A stretch of 64,000 nt of DNA from Rugalucina vietnamica (lineage: Eukaryota; Mollusca; Bivalvia; Lucinida; Lucinidae). This document shows positions 22,046-32,429 of this stretch, one piece after another. Under the pieces are notes generated by a model that did not search any database, was not told the DNA's origin, and saw only the letters and a program-made list of their open reading frames with translations. The translations under genes and the position numbers were made by a program. Where the stretch lies: contig OZ024878.1 in NCBI GenBank assembly GCA_964017185.1, positions 14,889,351 to 14,953,350 on the forward strand, given 5' to 3'. The first letter of the stretch is position 1. Every line of letters begins with the position of its first letter.

Positions 22046-22321
22046 TCATTACGAAAACTTGCCCATGCAATATACAGAAATTTTTTAAGTTGTAAAAAAA
22101 AAATGAAAATTTTCAGTAGAAAATGTTTGCCGTTTTTCTTATTTTTGCTCAAAACATAGATTGTGGGTAGACGTTAGAACCGCCTCGCCGAGGCGGTTCT
22201 AACGAGTATCCACAATCTATGTTTTGGAGTAAAAATAAGAAAAATAGGTACTAGTATACCCTATTGCTAAATAAAAGTGTGGTTCAAAGGGGTATACATT
22301 ACACGGTCATGTTTTCGTGAT
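22046..22321. mobile_element. Hairpin MITE family 2, complete
   Basis: Left end TCATTACGAAAACTTGCCCA; inverted right end ACACGGTCATGTTTTCGTGA. Perfect central GTTAGAACCGCCTCG/CGAGGCGGTTCTAAC hairpin. Confidence 0.85.
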
Positions 22322-22810
22322 GGTTCGTAATGGAATGCTCAGTAGCCTACGGTATTTTCCTGTGGCAGTCCACAACACCTTGACATTTCTGCATGTATAT
22401 AAAATTTGTATTTGCATCACAAATCCTTTTTTTTTTTCCCCTGAAAATTGTCAATTTGCACACCGCCGCGACGATACCTTTATCTTAAAATAAAAACAAA
22501 TTGGAAATTCGTTCTAATAATTTGTTCTTAGGAACTTTAAAAATAATATCTATAATAAACGTTTTTTTCTTAGTGCTTCCCGCAAACGTGCAGAAAAAGT
22601 AATTATTTACTATAATTGGCTTAAATGTGACCATAAGAGGCTATAGACTTGAATGAATTATTACACATATGCTTTTCAGTGCGGTTCAATTTTGTATTAT
22701 TATTTTCTAACCAAGACAAAATTACAGTCAGATAGTTTCATAGAGATTTTCACAGAAAAAAAAATGTTGTAATTAATTGACTTTGGAAAAATACTTCCTT
22801 ATTCAGTAAC

Positions 22811-23090
22811 CATCACGAAAACATGTCCGTGTCATGTATACCCCCTTGAACCGCACTTAAATATAGCAAAACTGGTGTGTGCTGGGGTATATCTATTTTT
22901 TCTTATTTTTGCTCCAAAACATAGATTGTGGGTAATCGTTAGAACCGCCTCGCCGAGGCGGTTCTAACACGTACCCACAATCTATGCTTTGAGCAAAAAT
23001 TAGAAAAATATAAAAAATTTTCACCTGATTTTTTTTTTTTATCTTTTTAAGCTAAAAATATCTGTTTATTGAATTGGCAAGTTTTCGTAA
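22811..23090. mobile_element. Hairpin MITE family 2
   Basis: Ends ATCACGAAAACATGTCCGTG and inverted TTGGCAAGTTTTCGTAAT; perfect central GTTAGAACCGCCTCG hairpin. Confidence 0.85.
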
Positions 23091-23370
23091 TTGCAAAGGA
23101 CGCGCATAAGCATATTTGAAATTATTTTAGATTTGTTTTGTATAAAATTCGATTTGGGTTGAAGAAACTGTGACTTTAGATGGTGAACGTTTCCAGCTAT
23201 AGACTTGTATGAATTATTACACATATGCTTTTCAGTGCGCTTCAATTTTGTATTATTATTTTCTAACCAAGACAAAATTATAGTCAGATAGTTTCATAGA
23301 GATTTTCACAGAAAAAAGAATGTTCTAATTAATTGACATTGGAAAAATACTTCCTTATTATTAAGTACCC

Positions 23371-23648
23371 ATCACGAAAACATGTCCGCGTCATGTATAC
23401 CCCCTTGAACCCCACATTGATATAGCAAAACTGGTGTATGCAGGGGTATCTCGTATTTTTCTTATTTTTGCTCTAAAACATAGATTGTGGGTACTCGTTA
23501 GAACCGCCTCGGCGAGGCGGTTCTAACTTGTACACACGATCTATGTTTTGAGCAAATATAAGAAAAATGTCAAAATTTTTCACCTGAACTTTTTTTTATC
23601 TTTTGAAGCTAAAAATTTCTGTTTATTTCATTGGCAAGTTTTCGTAAT
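23371..23648. mobile_element. Hairpin MITE family 2
   Basis: Ends ATCACGAAAACATGTCCGCG and inverted TTGGCAAGTTTTCGTAAT; central GTTAGAACCGCCTCG/CGAGGCGGTTCTAAC hairpin. Confidence 0.85.
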
Positions 23649-23743
23649 GCAAAGCATATTTGAAATTATTTTAGATTTGTTTTGTATAAAATTCGATTTG
23701 GGTTGAAGAAACTGTGACTTAATACTCTCTCGTAATTATTATT

Positions 23744-23960
23744 GCATCAGGATAACATGTCCATGAAATGTATACAGGGGTATACATACCTATTTTCTTA
23801 TTTTCTATCCAAAACATAGACTGTGAGTACTCATTAGAACCGCCGCAATGTTTTCGGCAGAACTATATAAAATATCAAATTCATTCCAATGAAAGTTTCA
23901 AATTTTACAGAGGAAAAACATCGGGCCTGTTTTCTGCATGAGCAATTTTCATAATTGCGC
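23744..23960. mobile_element. Family 2 MITE missing one hairpin arm; empty site of the 5.7 kb element
   Basis: Retains degenerate family ends (ATAACATGTCCATGAAATGT and GAGCAATTTTCATAATTG) and one hairpin arm (TTAGAACCGCC). The matching copy on the right (54099-54135 plus 59822-60005) is split by a 5.7 kb insertion at TATACAG, so this copy shows the uninterrupted sequence. Confidence 0.7.
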
Positions 23961-24380
23961 CACCTTGTCGCTCCATGCAAATTGCCCTCCGCCTAAGTAT
24001 CTGCTATAATTCACATTTGAACAAACCATATAGGTTGACATTATTTGTTTGTACGCAAAGATTACAGCCTTATTATTTTGATTTTAGAATTAATATAAAA
24101 ATCAGTATTTATATGTGTATTTATAAGTACTTCTTAACACACACCATTCATGTATTTACCTATTTTATTAAGGTATATTTTAAAATACTACGCTCTAGTT
24201 GTGAATGGATAATTGATAGGTACGGCTTGTTCTGGCCGGCAAGTCTAGGCTTGGTTACTCAAGCAATGAATAAATGGGAAAACTTAAACTGAATTGTTTA
24301 TTTTTAGGCATTATTTACCGTTTATGAAACCGCGACATCCTGAGAAGATTTCACCATTTCAAACAATAAACAAGTAAGAG

Positions 24381-26812
24381 ATGATCATGATTTTCTTCGT
24401 AAAATTTTACTTGTGTTTCGTGATATACGTTTCCTGTATGCTTTACTCCGCTGGGAGAGGTAAGTGCTTCATCTTACTGTCTTTATTCATTCTGACTTTG
24501 AATGGTGAAGCTGTCCTAAATAAAACAAAATGAGCCTGTGCGTGAGAAAACCAACGATTTTGGGTTCAGACCAGGTCCGACACAGAAGATGGCTAGAGGA
24601 TTAAGGAAGAAGAGGAATTGCACTATTCGTGCCAGCGAAAACAAAGGCGCGGATCAGCTTCGCAGTCTGCGCCTTTATTTTCGCCTGCTGCTCAGCTTCG
24701 CAGTTACTGCGAAGCTTATCCGCGCCTTTGTTTTCACCTAGGCATATTGTTGGTTTTCTATTAACAAAAATAGATGCATGTATTAGAAAAAAATGATATA
24801 AAAGCGCGTCTCGTTCATTGCAAGTCAATATAGTCTTATACATTTTATTTTCTGGTATTTTTAAAAACATGTAAAACATGCGCATATTTAACAAAGTCAA
24901 CTTACCTGAATTGCAAGTGAGCTGAAATTCCAGTTTGCTCTCAATGTGCAAGGGGTTTGGTTTTTGCCCTGTATTCAATCATTACTTTTCAGACGCTAGT
25001 GACGCACAGCAGGATATTCAGTTTGTAAGACTACGCCACCGCAGACAAGCTACCTCGAGTGATGAAACAAGTATACTCTCTTCAACAACCGCGGGTTCAC
25101 CGTTCACAACTCCTTCTTCAATAGGTGAAACAAGCACACTCTCTTCCGCGACCTCGGGTCCACAACTCACTTCAACTGACGTAAACAACACATTTTCATC
25201 AACGACAACGGGTCCACAAACCTCAGTTCCTACATCACATGACGAAAGCATTTCATTCTCATCAACGGCTACTGTTCCAAAATCGCTGATCTCTGAAACA
25301 TCTTATAGGTACTACACTTCCCGTGTTTACAAGACACCAGTATTAGTGGACACATTGTGGGAAGAGCTGGGCGAAACCAACATTATCGTTCCTTTGTCTG
25401 ATTCTTATAGAATCGCGATTACAGTTTATCCACCTTTTAATTACACATTTTACGGTCAAAGGGTAGGGAGCATTACCATAAACACTGGCGGGTTTCTTTA
25501 TGCGAGCGATTTTATACATCAGTGGCTTTCCGCCACAAACTATATTGCTCCTTTAATGGCGAATTTTGATACTAGGCTTGGGGGAGATCGGTCTGTGATC
25601 CTGTATAAAGCTTTTGACTCGAGGCTTGTTGTAGAATACAAAGACGTGTTCCTCCGTGAGCAGAATGAAACCAGCGACGAACCATTTCATTTTCAGTGTA
25701 TTTTACACCAAAATGGTACCATAGTTTTCCTGTATAAAAAGATACCTATCCCCGTGTCTGAAATCAGTGCTAGGAACCACCCAATGAAAATAGGACTATC
25801 TGATGCATATTATATTGATAGTAATATAACTGGTACCACACGAAGAACAATATATGAATACACTAGAATTGAAATAGACAAAAGTGTCATAGACGACGGT
25901 GTTGTTGTTATACTTACTCCGTTGCCAACTTGCAATACAGCAACTGATTGTGAAACTTGTTTAACAATGACAACTGACTTTACTTGCAAGTGGTGCTCTG
26001 CTGTTCGAAGATGCTCGAGCGGACTAGATAGGTACTTTGACGACTGGTTAAACGCTGACTGCGTTGGCACAGCCACATCGGAAACCTGTACCCAAAGTAC
26101 ATCATCGTCAACATATACAACAGAGCGATCAACAGAAGCTTTATATGGAAACGAAACAACGCTTGCTCAACCATCAAACTCCACATTGACTTCATCATTA
26201 CTCAGTGTAACAACGTCATATGCTGACACCCATGAAAACGGCACTACGTTTTCGCAAGGGTTAACGTCACTTATTACATCTTCTGTATCAGAAGAAACAT
26301 CAACGACGAAGCCGTCATCCATAGGAGTTTCAATATCATCGACAGAGAACACAACAACACTGTCTTTCGACAATGCTACGACGTCTCCGCAACGTACAGA
26401 ATCAACGGCGTCATATCCGGCATCAAACGCTTCAATAGAACCTTTGTCAACAGTAGCACATTCAACGACCAATAATGAAGCATCAACATCTAGTTCAACA
26501 GCATCTCAGTCAACAATTATACAAAAAACATCGGCCGATGCAACACTGTCGAAACTGTTATCCACAATCAAATCAACAACGCCAAAAGTGTCAGACAGAG
26601 CATCGACGATTTCACAAAGTGACGCCTCAACTACAATGCATCCTGCAACCCAGAATACTACGACATTGGCGAATCGTTTTTCTTCCACAATAGGGTTTAC
26701 AACATACGGTCCAATTTCAAAAGGACACAGAACTTTATCAATAATGTTCAATGTTTTTATATCCAGCAGTATATTGTTTGCTAGACTGATTTTAAACAGC
26801 GATCTTATCTAG
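24381..26812 (+). CDS. Plexin-domain-containing (PLXDC/TEM7-like) protein, copy 1, two exons
   Basis: Exon 1 (24381-24459) encodes a hydrophobic signal peptide starting MIMIFFVKFYLC. A GAG|GTAAGT donor and a TTACTTTTCAG acceptor bound a 533-base phase-1 intron (24460-24992). Exon 2 is 24993-26812; the spliced product is 632 residues. In order: an RLRHRR furin-type site (about 38-43), a Ser/Thr-rich mucin-like stretch (47-128), a PLXDC/nidogen-like region (about 165-335; landmarks NYTFYGQ, TINTGGFLY, NYIAPLMANF, HPMKIGLSDA) and a PSI cysteine module (340-383, ending CKWCSAVRRCSSGLDRY). A second mucin-like stretch follows, then a hydrophobic C-terminal tail with almost nothing after it. Vertebrate PLXDC1/2 are single-pass surface proteins with a cytoplasmic tail. 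Here a GPI anchor or tailless anchor is more likely. A near-identical copy lies at 60428-62859. Confidence 0.85.
24460..24992 (+). other. Intron of PLXDC-like copy 1
   Basis: GT-AG intron of 533 bases in phase 1: G of exon 1 plus AC of exon 2 gives Asp27. It contains a family 1 hairpin MITE (24531-24761), so intronic RNA could form a long stem. Confidence 0.8.
24531..24761. mobile_element. Hairpin MITE family 1 inside the PLXDC-like intron
   Basis: Starts TGAGCCTGTGCGTGAGAAAA. The hairpin region is expanded, with GCGAAAACAAAGGCGCGGAT, an inner CAGCTTCGCAG repeat and GCGCCTTTGTTTTCAC. The right end, TTGTTGGTTTTCT, is truncated before GGCTCA. Present at the same place in copy 2 (60578-60810), so it predates the duplication. 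Confidence 0.85.
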
Positions 26813-27255
26813 AAATTTTAGGATCTTCTAGTTTTATATACAGTAAGAGGTTTGCTTAATGGTCAGTCATATTATGATAGCTGAATTGTTATCAGTAGAA
26901 ATGGTGGAAATGAAAAGAAGAACGGTTTTATTTTTAATCTTTATTAATATAATTTCATGGGGACACAAAACATATAACGAACAAAATGCCATACGTGCAC
27001 ACCATGTACATTCTTGAAAACCACAGAATCATAACGTATGACGTAATTTATTGCGTCGTCCAAATAAGGATCACTTGTTAATGACATGATGACGAAATTG
27101 TAGAACAACACCTCTACCTTCAAAACACAACAGGATTTCCGGTGATTTTAGTAAATTCGCGGAATTTGTATTTAAATCCTTGTTTATAAAAATTTCATAA
27201 TCTAATGAGAAAAATATATTGCCGCATCTACCGAAAACATGAATTTAGCTGTGCT
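26813..27255. other. 3' flank of PLXDC-like copy 1
   Basis: AT-rich, with no canonical AATAAA close to the stop; TTTATTAATATAATTTC near 26939 is the nearest A/T-rich candidate end region. Homologous to 62860-63302. Confidence 0.5.
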
Positions 27256-27540
27256 CGACCAGATCCCGAGGTTATAAACTTTTTTCATGCTCAGCTCAGC
27301 TTAGACTAAAATTTATCCTGCCCATAAATGTTTAAATTTCCTATATACATGGGTACATCAAATATGTAACTGACCAGACTATTTTGTGGCACATATATTA
27401 GCAGGATAAATCACAGGCTTTTGTGATCTAAACCTGAAATTTCAATTTATTTTGGTCTATTTCAATACTTATGAGCAGTTTAAATTTCATGCTCAGCTGA
27501 GTTGAGCAAGAAAAAAATACAATTTCGGGACCTGGTCTGG
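27256..27540. mobile_element. CTCAGCTGAG MITE (family 4)
   Basis: About 50-bp inverted arms: CGACCAGATCCCGAGGTTAT..CATGCTCAGCTCAGC against CATGCTCAGCTGAGTTGAGC..TTTCGGGACCTGGTCTG. Non-coding. Same site occupied at 63303-63587; relics at 4931-5075 and 28498-28558. Confidence 0.8.
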
Positions 27541-28050
27541 TATATCCACGAAAGATTGCTTAGAGCATGAAAGCTCATACGTATTTCGTAACCAGAGAAA
27601 TGTTACCTTCTACGTAGCGAACGCAAATGCGCGTTTACTGCAAATGCGCGTTTACTGCGCACATGATAGATGCGTCTTTTTTCGAATGCTGACAAAGTAA
27701 AGTTTTCACTTGACGCGGGTCATTTTGATTTTTTATCATTTCACCATTTTAAAACATTCATTCATGACACTCAAACATGAAAATTAAAGTATATGATTAT
27801 TGCATGATACATGAACAAGTATAAATTATTGTCTAAAACAAAACATGAGATATGAGCAAAGTGATGCTGTATTTGAGCCACAAACATGACAAGGAGAAAA
27901 ACCATAACATCTTTTAACTAGAGAAAACATTAACCTGTATTGACTGGAATCTTAGTTTAGTTTTACTGAGAGGTCTTGGTAGATTATAGCTAATGAACTT
28001 CGGATAACGACCTGTCTGATCAGAATATGCAAATTCAGGTATTATTAATA
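27541..28050. other. No gene recognised
   Basis: Contains a direct repeat of GCAAATGCGCGTTTACTG at about 27628 and 27646. Otherwise AT-rich. The right-hand homolog runs to the window end and grows more diverged here. Confidence 0.5.
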
Positions 28051-28276
28051 TGAGCCGCGACGCGAGAAAACGGGGTATTCGCCTATGCGAAAACAAAGGC
28101 GCAGATCAGCTGTGTAGTAACTGCAAGTGCTTTTGTTTTCGCTACTCGGATAGTACAATCCACTTCTACTTATATAAAGAATTTCAAGCTTCTAGTCATT
28201 TTCTGTGACTGTACAGGCCGGTTTATGTTAGACCTGGTCGAAATCCAAATTGTTTGTTTTCTCACATCGCGGCTCA
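28051..28276. mobile_element. Hairpin MITE family 1, asymmetric hairpin
   Basis: Starts TGAGCCGCGACGCGAGAAAA and ends GTTTTCTCACATCGCGGCTC then A. Part of the hairpin arm is deleted (GCAGATCAGCTGTGTAGTAA then CTGCAAGTGC). Confidence 0.8.
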
Positions 28277-28497
28277 TTTAAGCTTCACAATGTTGTTCAT
28301 TTGTAATGAACGAGTTCAAAACACACAAATGCTATACAATAAGATGGCTTTGACAAATTAATACATGGGAAATATAGCATTAGTACTACATTGTAGTAAA
28401 TAAAACGAATGATGTTAATATTATGTAAAAGGAAGTTAAAATAATGATGCGTTTTATTTTATTTATATTTTGCTTAGATCATACATGCAGTTTCCCT

Positions 28498-28558
28498 CAT
28501 GGACCCTCAATGGTACATCAAATGTGTAACTGACCAGACTATTTTGTGGCACATGTAA
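28498..28558. repeat. Fragment of the family 4 MITE
   Basis: The TGGTACATCAAATGTGTAAC..CAGACTATTTTGTGGCACAT block matches the interior of 27256-27540. Ends absent. Confidence 0.7.
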
Positions 28559-28974
28559 CGAACCGAGGCTTCAGACTTAAACTAGAGTCAAATTTCAGTT
28601 AATCATTTAAGTTAATATTTTTACCATTTATTCTGAAAGGTTTGCTTTCTAGAAACTCTTAAAACATGGAACATATCGTATACTGTATATGGACGATTTT
28701 ATATAAAATGACGGTGGTATTTCTTAAATAACGACACACTATGTTAAGCTTAATAGTTTAGATCATATGCATAGATGTAAGAGAAATGATCAAAAGCAAA
28801 AACTACGAACACGACTGCAGCATATAAACAAACTGAATAATCTTTAACGTTTTCTAGTCAAAAAGCAAACAGAATAAAGTCAAGTGGTGCTACGATTTTC
28901 AGAGGCTATAGGTAAACACTGCGAAATGACCGAGAAACTACAATTTTGAGGTCTATACTGTCAGCAATATGATA
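28559..28974. other. No gene recognised
   Basis: AT-rich, no supported coding, RNA or repeat feature. Confidence 0.45.
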
Positions 28975-29242
28975 TGAGCATTCGCATGAAGAAAAAAACC
29001 ACAACATTTTAGGTTTCCGACAAGGTCTGACACAAACCAGCCTACACAGTCATAGAAGCAGGTTAGAAGCTCGAAATATTGGATTAAAACAAGAAGAGGG
29101 ATTGTTTTAGGGATTGTTTTATCTGTACTCGTATAGCGAAAACAAAGGCGCTTATCAGTTTCGCAGTTAATTCGAAGCTGATGATGATGTGCGTCTTTGT
29201 TTTCGCATATGCAAAGTGTTGGTTTTCTTATGCAGCGGCTCA
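28975..29242. mobile_element. Hairpin MITE family 1, diverged
   Basis: Starts TGAGCATTCGCATGAAGAAA and ends TTGGTTTTCTTATGCAGCGG then CTCA. The central palindrome is degraded (GTTTCGCAG against TTCGAAGCTGATGATGATG). Confidence 0.8.
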
Positions 29243-29686
29243 TATATATTGTAACATAACAATAACAATGTTTGAAGATAACATTCAAACATTTAATCTG
29301 AATTCGCTGCACGCCATGACAATGGTGTTACAAACAGTCCCTTTATGCTCATAAGTACAGTATCGCCTATACGGTATTGCTTATGCATTATCGCTTACAC
29401 ATGTTTGGTAACAAGGTATACATGTGCATTTCCGTCTTTAATTCCTTCTCCACATACTAGCTACAAACATAGTATAGGAATGTCCGTCGTTCGTACATGG
29501 CGAATGTAAGCAAGTACATTCCTAATAATATACGTGTAAGCAAACACGACTGTTCTTCGTCTCATAATACACGAGTGCCGGCGTATACCATGTTTGTCTG
29601 TAAGCCTTCATGATCCTGTAAAAACAAAATAACTCCGATATAGTATCCGACGCGGAGGTAGAAATTAAGCAGAAATAAACAGCATT

Positions 29687-29922
29687 TGAGCCGCCTCATG
29701 GGAAAACCAACAATCTGCATAGGCGAAAACAAAGGCGCAGATCAGCTTCGCAGTAACTGCGAAGCTGATCAGCGCCTTTGTTTTCGCTACTAGGATAGTA
29801 CAGTTCCTTCTCTACTTAACTCAAAAATTTTAAGCTTCTAGCCTGCTTCTGTAGCTGTACAGCCCGGTTTGTGTCGGACCTGTTCGGAAACCACATTGTT
29901 GGTTTTCCCACGAGGCGGCTCA
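29687..29922. mobile_element. Hairpin MITE family 1, full length
   Basis: Perfect ends TGAGCCGCCTCATGGGAAAA and GGTTTTCCCACGAGGCGGCT then CA. Near-perfect hairpin with inner stem CTTCGCAG/CTGCGAAG. Confidence 0.85.
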
Positions 29923-30219
29923 TTTAATCAAATCTCTTTCAGTGCAGACCAAGTCACAGATTTTAACGCCTTGTCACACCGTAGCAGACTTGCGAAAATG
30001 GCAAAACTGCTACTTTTTGCGTTTTATTGACGAAACTTGCATGAAAATGTGTTATATAATTACTCCTTTAATGAACGGTAAACGCAAGATTAAGCTTTGA
30101 TGCGAATAGTAAACGTATCATTACGTTAATTAGGAAAATAAGAGCTGCACTAGTAATATTTGTTTAATCCACCGGCGATAGGATGCGCTAAGGAGCGATT
30201 ATGATTATGAATATATATT

Positions 30220-30780
30220 TATCGTATGACGTCGCTGTTTTCCAGTGGATAACGTCATGTCATAAAAATCATATGACCACACGTGTATTAACACTTTTGC
30301 GGGAATACGTAACGTCCTTGACGACGTCCGTAACAACAATGTAAAGTTTCATTCAAAATATGCCCACTTCGAAGGCGATAAAATCCTATTTTAAAAGTCA
30401 TATGATAAAACGAATCTTACACTCGTGGTCATTTCATATGAAATTTATTAAACGAGCCACTCGTGTAAGATCCTCTATTTATCATATGACGTCGCTGTTT
30501 TCCAGTAGATAACGTCATGTCATAAAAAAATCGTATGACCACACGTGTATTAACACTTTTGCGGGAATACGTAACGTCATTGACGACGTCCGTAACAACA
30601 ATGTAAATTTTCATTGAAAATATGTCCACTTCGAAGGCGATGAAATCCTATTTTAAAAGTCGTATGATAAAACGAATCTTACACTCATGGTCATTTCATA
30701 TGTAATTTATTAAACTCGCCGAAGGCTCGTTTAATAAATTTCATATGAAATGACCACTCGTGTAAGATCCTCTATATTCA
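30220..30780. repeat. Duplicated ~260-bp unit plus terminal palindrome
   Basis: A unit starting TATGACGTCGCTGTTTTCCA occurs at 30225 and 30485. Each ends in AAACGAATCTTACACTC and a TTTCATATGAAATTTATTAA block. After the second unit, TTATTAAACTCGCCGAAGGC/TCGTTTAATAA forms a hairpin and the unit end is repeated in inverse. Confidence 0.75.
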
Positions 30781-30966
30781 TGCTATGGTATCCCACATTT
30801 ACCGCGATTACGGATAGAAGCGCTCGATGATATTTTAAATCATTTTTGGAGAAATCTAATATATTTTAGGATATTCAAAATATCGAAACACCCCTTTAAA
30901 ATATCCTAAAATGAAGTATCGATATCCTTAACTAGGGTCTACTCAAAAAGTGCTAATTTTTTTTTT

Positions 30967-30967
30967 T

Positions 30968-31024
<57 letters not shown>

Positions 31025-31100
31025 TTTCTTTCTTTCTTTCTTTTTTTCTTTCTTTCTTTCTTTCTTTCTTTCTTTATCTTATTACTTTCTTTCTTTCTTT
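30967..31100. repeat. (CTTT)n microsatellite
   Basis: About 30 CTTT repeats with a few interruptions. It produces spurious Phe/Leu/Ser and Lys/Glu/Arg frames on the two strands. Confidence 0.95.
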
Positions 31101-31922
31101 TGATAACTACTAAAAAGCGCTTAATGTATTTCTTCAAAGTGCTATATGTTTTTGCAACGCTACGATTCGCATGGATCCATTTGTTAAAGTTTCCCTGAAC
31201 GCATGAAAACGTATGCGTTCGTTGACTTGACGTTACAGTTCGCTTTCATGCGTCGGATTCGATTCGCTGCAATGCGCTAATATTCGGAACGGTGCGAACG
31301 CAAACAATCGTAGAGATTCGTCCTCGAAGCGCAAACCTTCGCTTGATGGGCAAATCTGCCTGATCGCATCGTGAAATTTTACTGTTTAACAGCTGCGAAC
31401 CCTTATGCACAATTACGAACGCTTTGCGAAGACGTGTGATTGATTAACGCAATGAAACGCACGTTTAACAAAAAATCGTTTTCCACACACATATTTGAAT
31501 TTTTTTTATCAGGTCAGACTTATCTGGACGAATGCAAATGCATTCATACGAACACAGCCAACGATCTACAACGTATTCAAACGCAATCAACCAAAATCGA
31601 AACGAATGTTGCTGAACTCAAATTCGCACCTCAGTTACGCAAGTGACTTTCGCATAGGTGTGACGAGGCCTTTACCGAGAATAAGTTTTTCATTCCTACA
31701 TATAAAGCTTTAAATGGGAGCCAGCTTGTAAAAGGTGTCATCTGCTCTTCTTTGTCGACATGATTGTTCAAAAAAGTGCATATAATAAAAAGAAAATTCA
31801 CATGCTTTCTGTTCAATATTGCTTAAGTTTCTCCCGGCTACGACGTAAAATAATAGAATCTTAATGCTATAAATACTAGTAAATTTCAGTTTACTCAACA
31901 GAAAACCTATATATCCTTTACA

Positions 31923-32140
31923 AAGGTCTCGTCACACATAAGCGTAGACTTGCGTTTAATAGCGAAAAACAGTTTAAAATGTGTGATTTATTGCTTTGCG
32001 TCCCTGTCAACAACTAGGGCCATGTCCGAACGTTAGTTGTTGAAAGGGACACAAATCAATAAATCAATCAAACAGAATCACTTTTCGCAATAAATGCAAG
32101 TCTATGTCGAGGGAATTTTGCTTATGTGTGACGACGCCTT
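31923..32140. mobile_element. 218-bp MITE, GTCACACATAAGC ends (family 5)
   Basis: AAGGTCTCGTCACACATAAG and inverted CTTATGTGTGACGACGCCTT are terminal repeats with two mismatches. Further inverted blocks lie inside (GCGTAGACTTGCG..AATGCAAGTC; TTGTTGACAGGG-type arms in the centre). Another terminus of the family abuts at 32141-32164. Confidence 0.8.
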
Positions 32141-32429
32141 AGACTTATGTGTGACGAGGCCTTTATGATATTTTTATATAAAACTTCATTGTAAGTGTGC
32201 ATTACATGTAGGTGGTTATCTAGCTTGCGATGTGCATGTGCAAAAGCATTTAATATGTTCTTATATTCCGGATAATCTGACCACCTAAAGGGAAATACAG
32301 GTCTGCCGAATGGTGTCATTTAATGCCCAGGGATCTCCATCTTCGGACAGCTTACTGAATCTGTGAGTCCTCGTTGTGTTAGGGTGCAATTGTATACACC
32401 AGGGACAGAGTATAATTAAAACAATGTTT

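Larger units (their letters stand above)
19724..22187. repeat. 1.2 kb tandem duplication breaking at a hairpin apex
   Basis: Copy 1 19724-20946 and copy 2 20951-22187 start at TACAGTTCCATGCAATGAAT and are nearly identical throughout. Copy 1 stops at ACCGCCTCG, the exact top of a family 2 hairpin, while copy 2 continues through the hairpin's other arm. Each copy holds a family 3 palindromic MITE. No supported gene in either copy. Confidence 0.85.
22604..23740. repeat. Tandem ~560-bp duplication, each copy with a family 2 MITE
   Basis: The CTATAGACTTG..ATGAATTATTACACATATG block recurs at about 22640 and 23199. Each is followed by the same flank and a family 2 MITE (22811-23090 and 23371-23648). 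The homologous region on the right (53511-54075) has only one copy, so the doubling is private to the left segment. Confidence 0.8.
29958..31668. mobile_element. Possible 1.7 kb element with GCCTTGTCACACC ends (family 5)
   Basis: The left end AACGCCTTGTCACACCGTAG resembles the inverted right end near 31649-31668, which reads GGTGTGACGAGGCCTT. It also matches the terminus of the short element at 31923. Between them lie the 30220-30780 repeats and the CTTT microsatellite, so this may be composite. No transposase seen. Confidence 0.35.

Noticed and set aside
24601..24978. 125-residue minus-strand frame near PLXDC exon 2 (and 60648-61025)
   Set aside because: Runs through the family 1 MITE hairpin and intron. 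Its ENKGADQLRS motif is simply the translated MITE palindrome seen at several sites.
25018..26751. Acidic and valine-rich minus-strand frames opposite the PLXDC-like gene
   Set aside because: Antisense shadows of the Ser/Thr-rich coding sequence; the same shadows recur at 61065-62798.
30943..31198. Lys/Glu/Arg-rich and Phe/Leu/Ser-rich frames
   Set aside because: Direct translation of the (CTTT)n microsatellite on the two strands.
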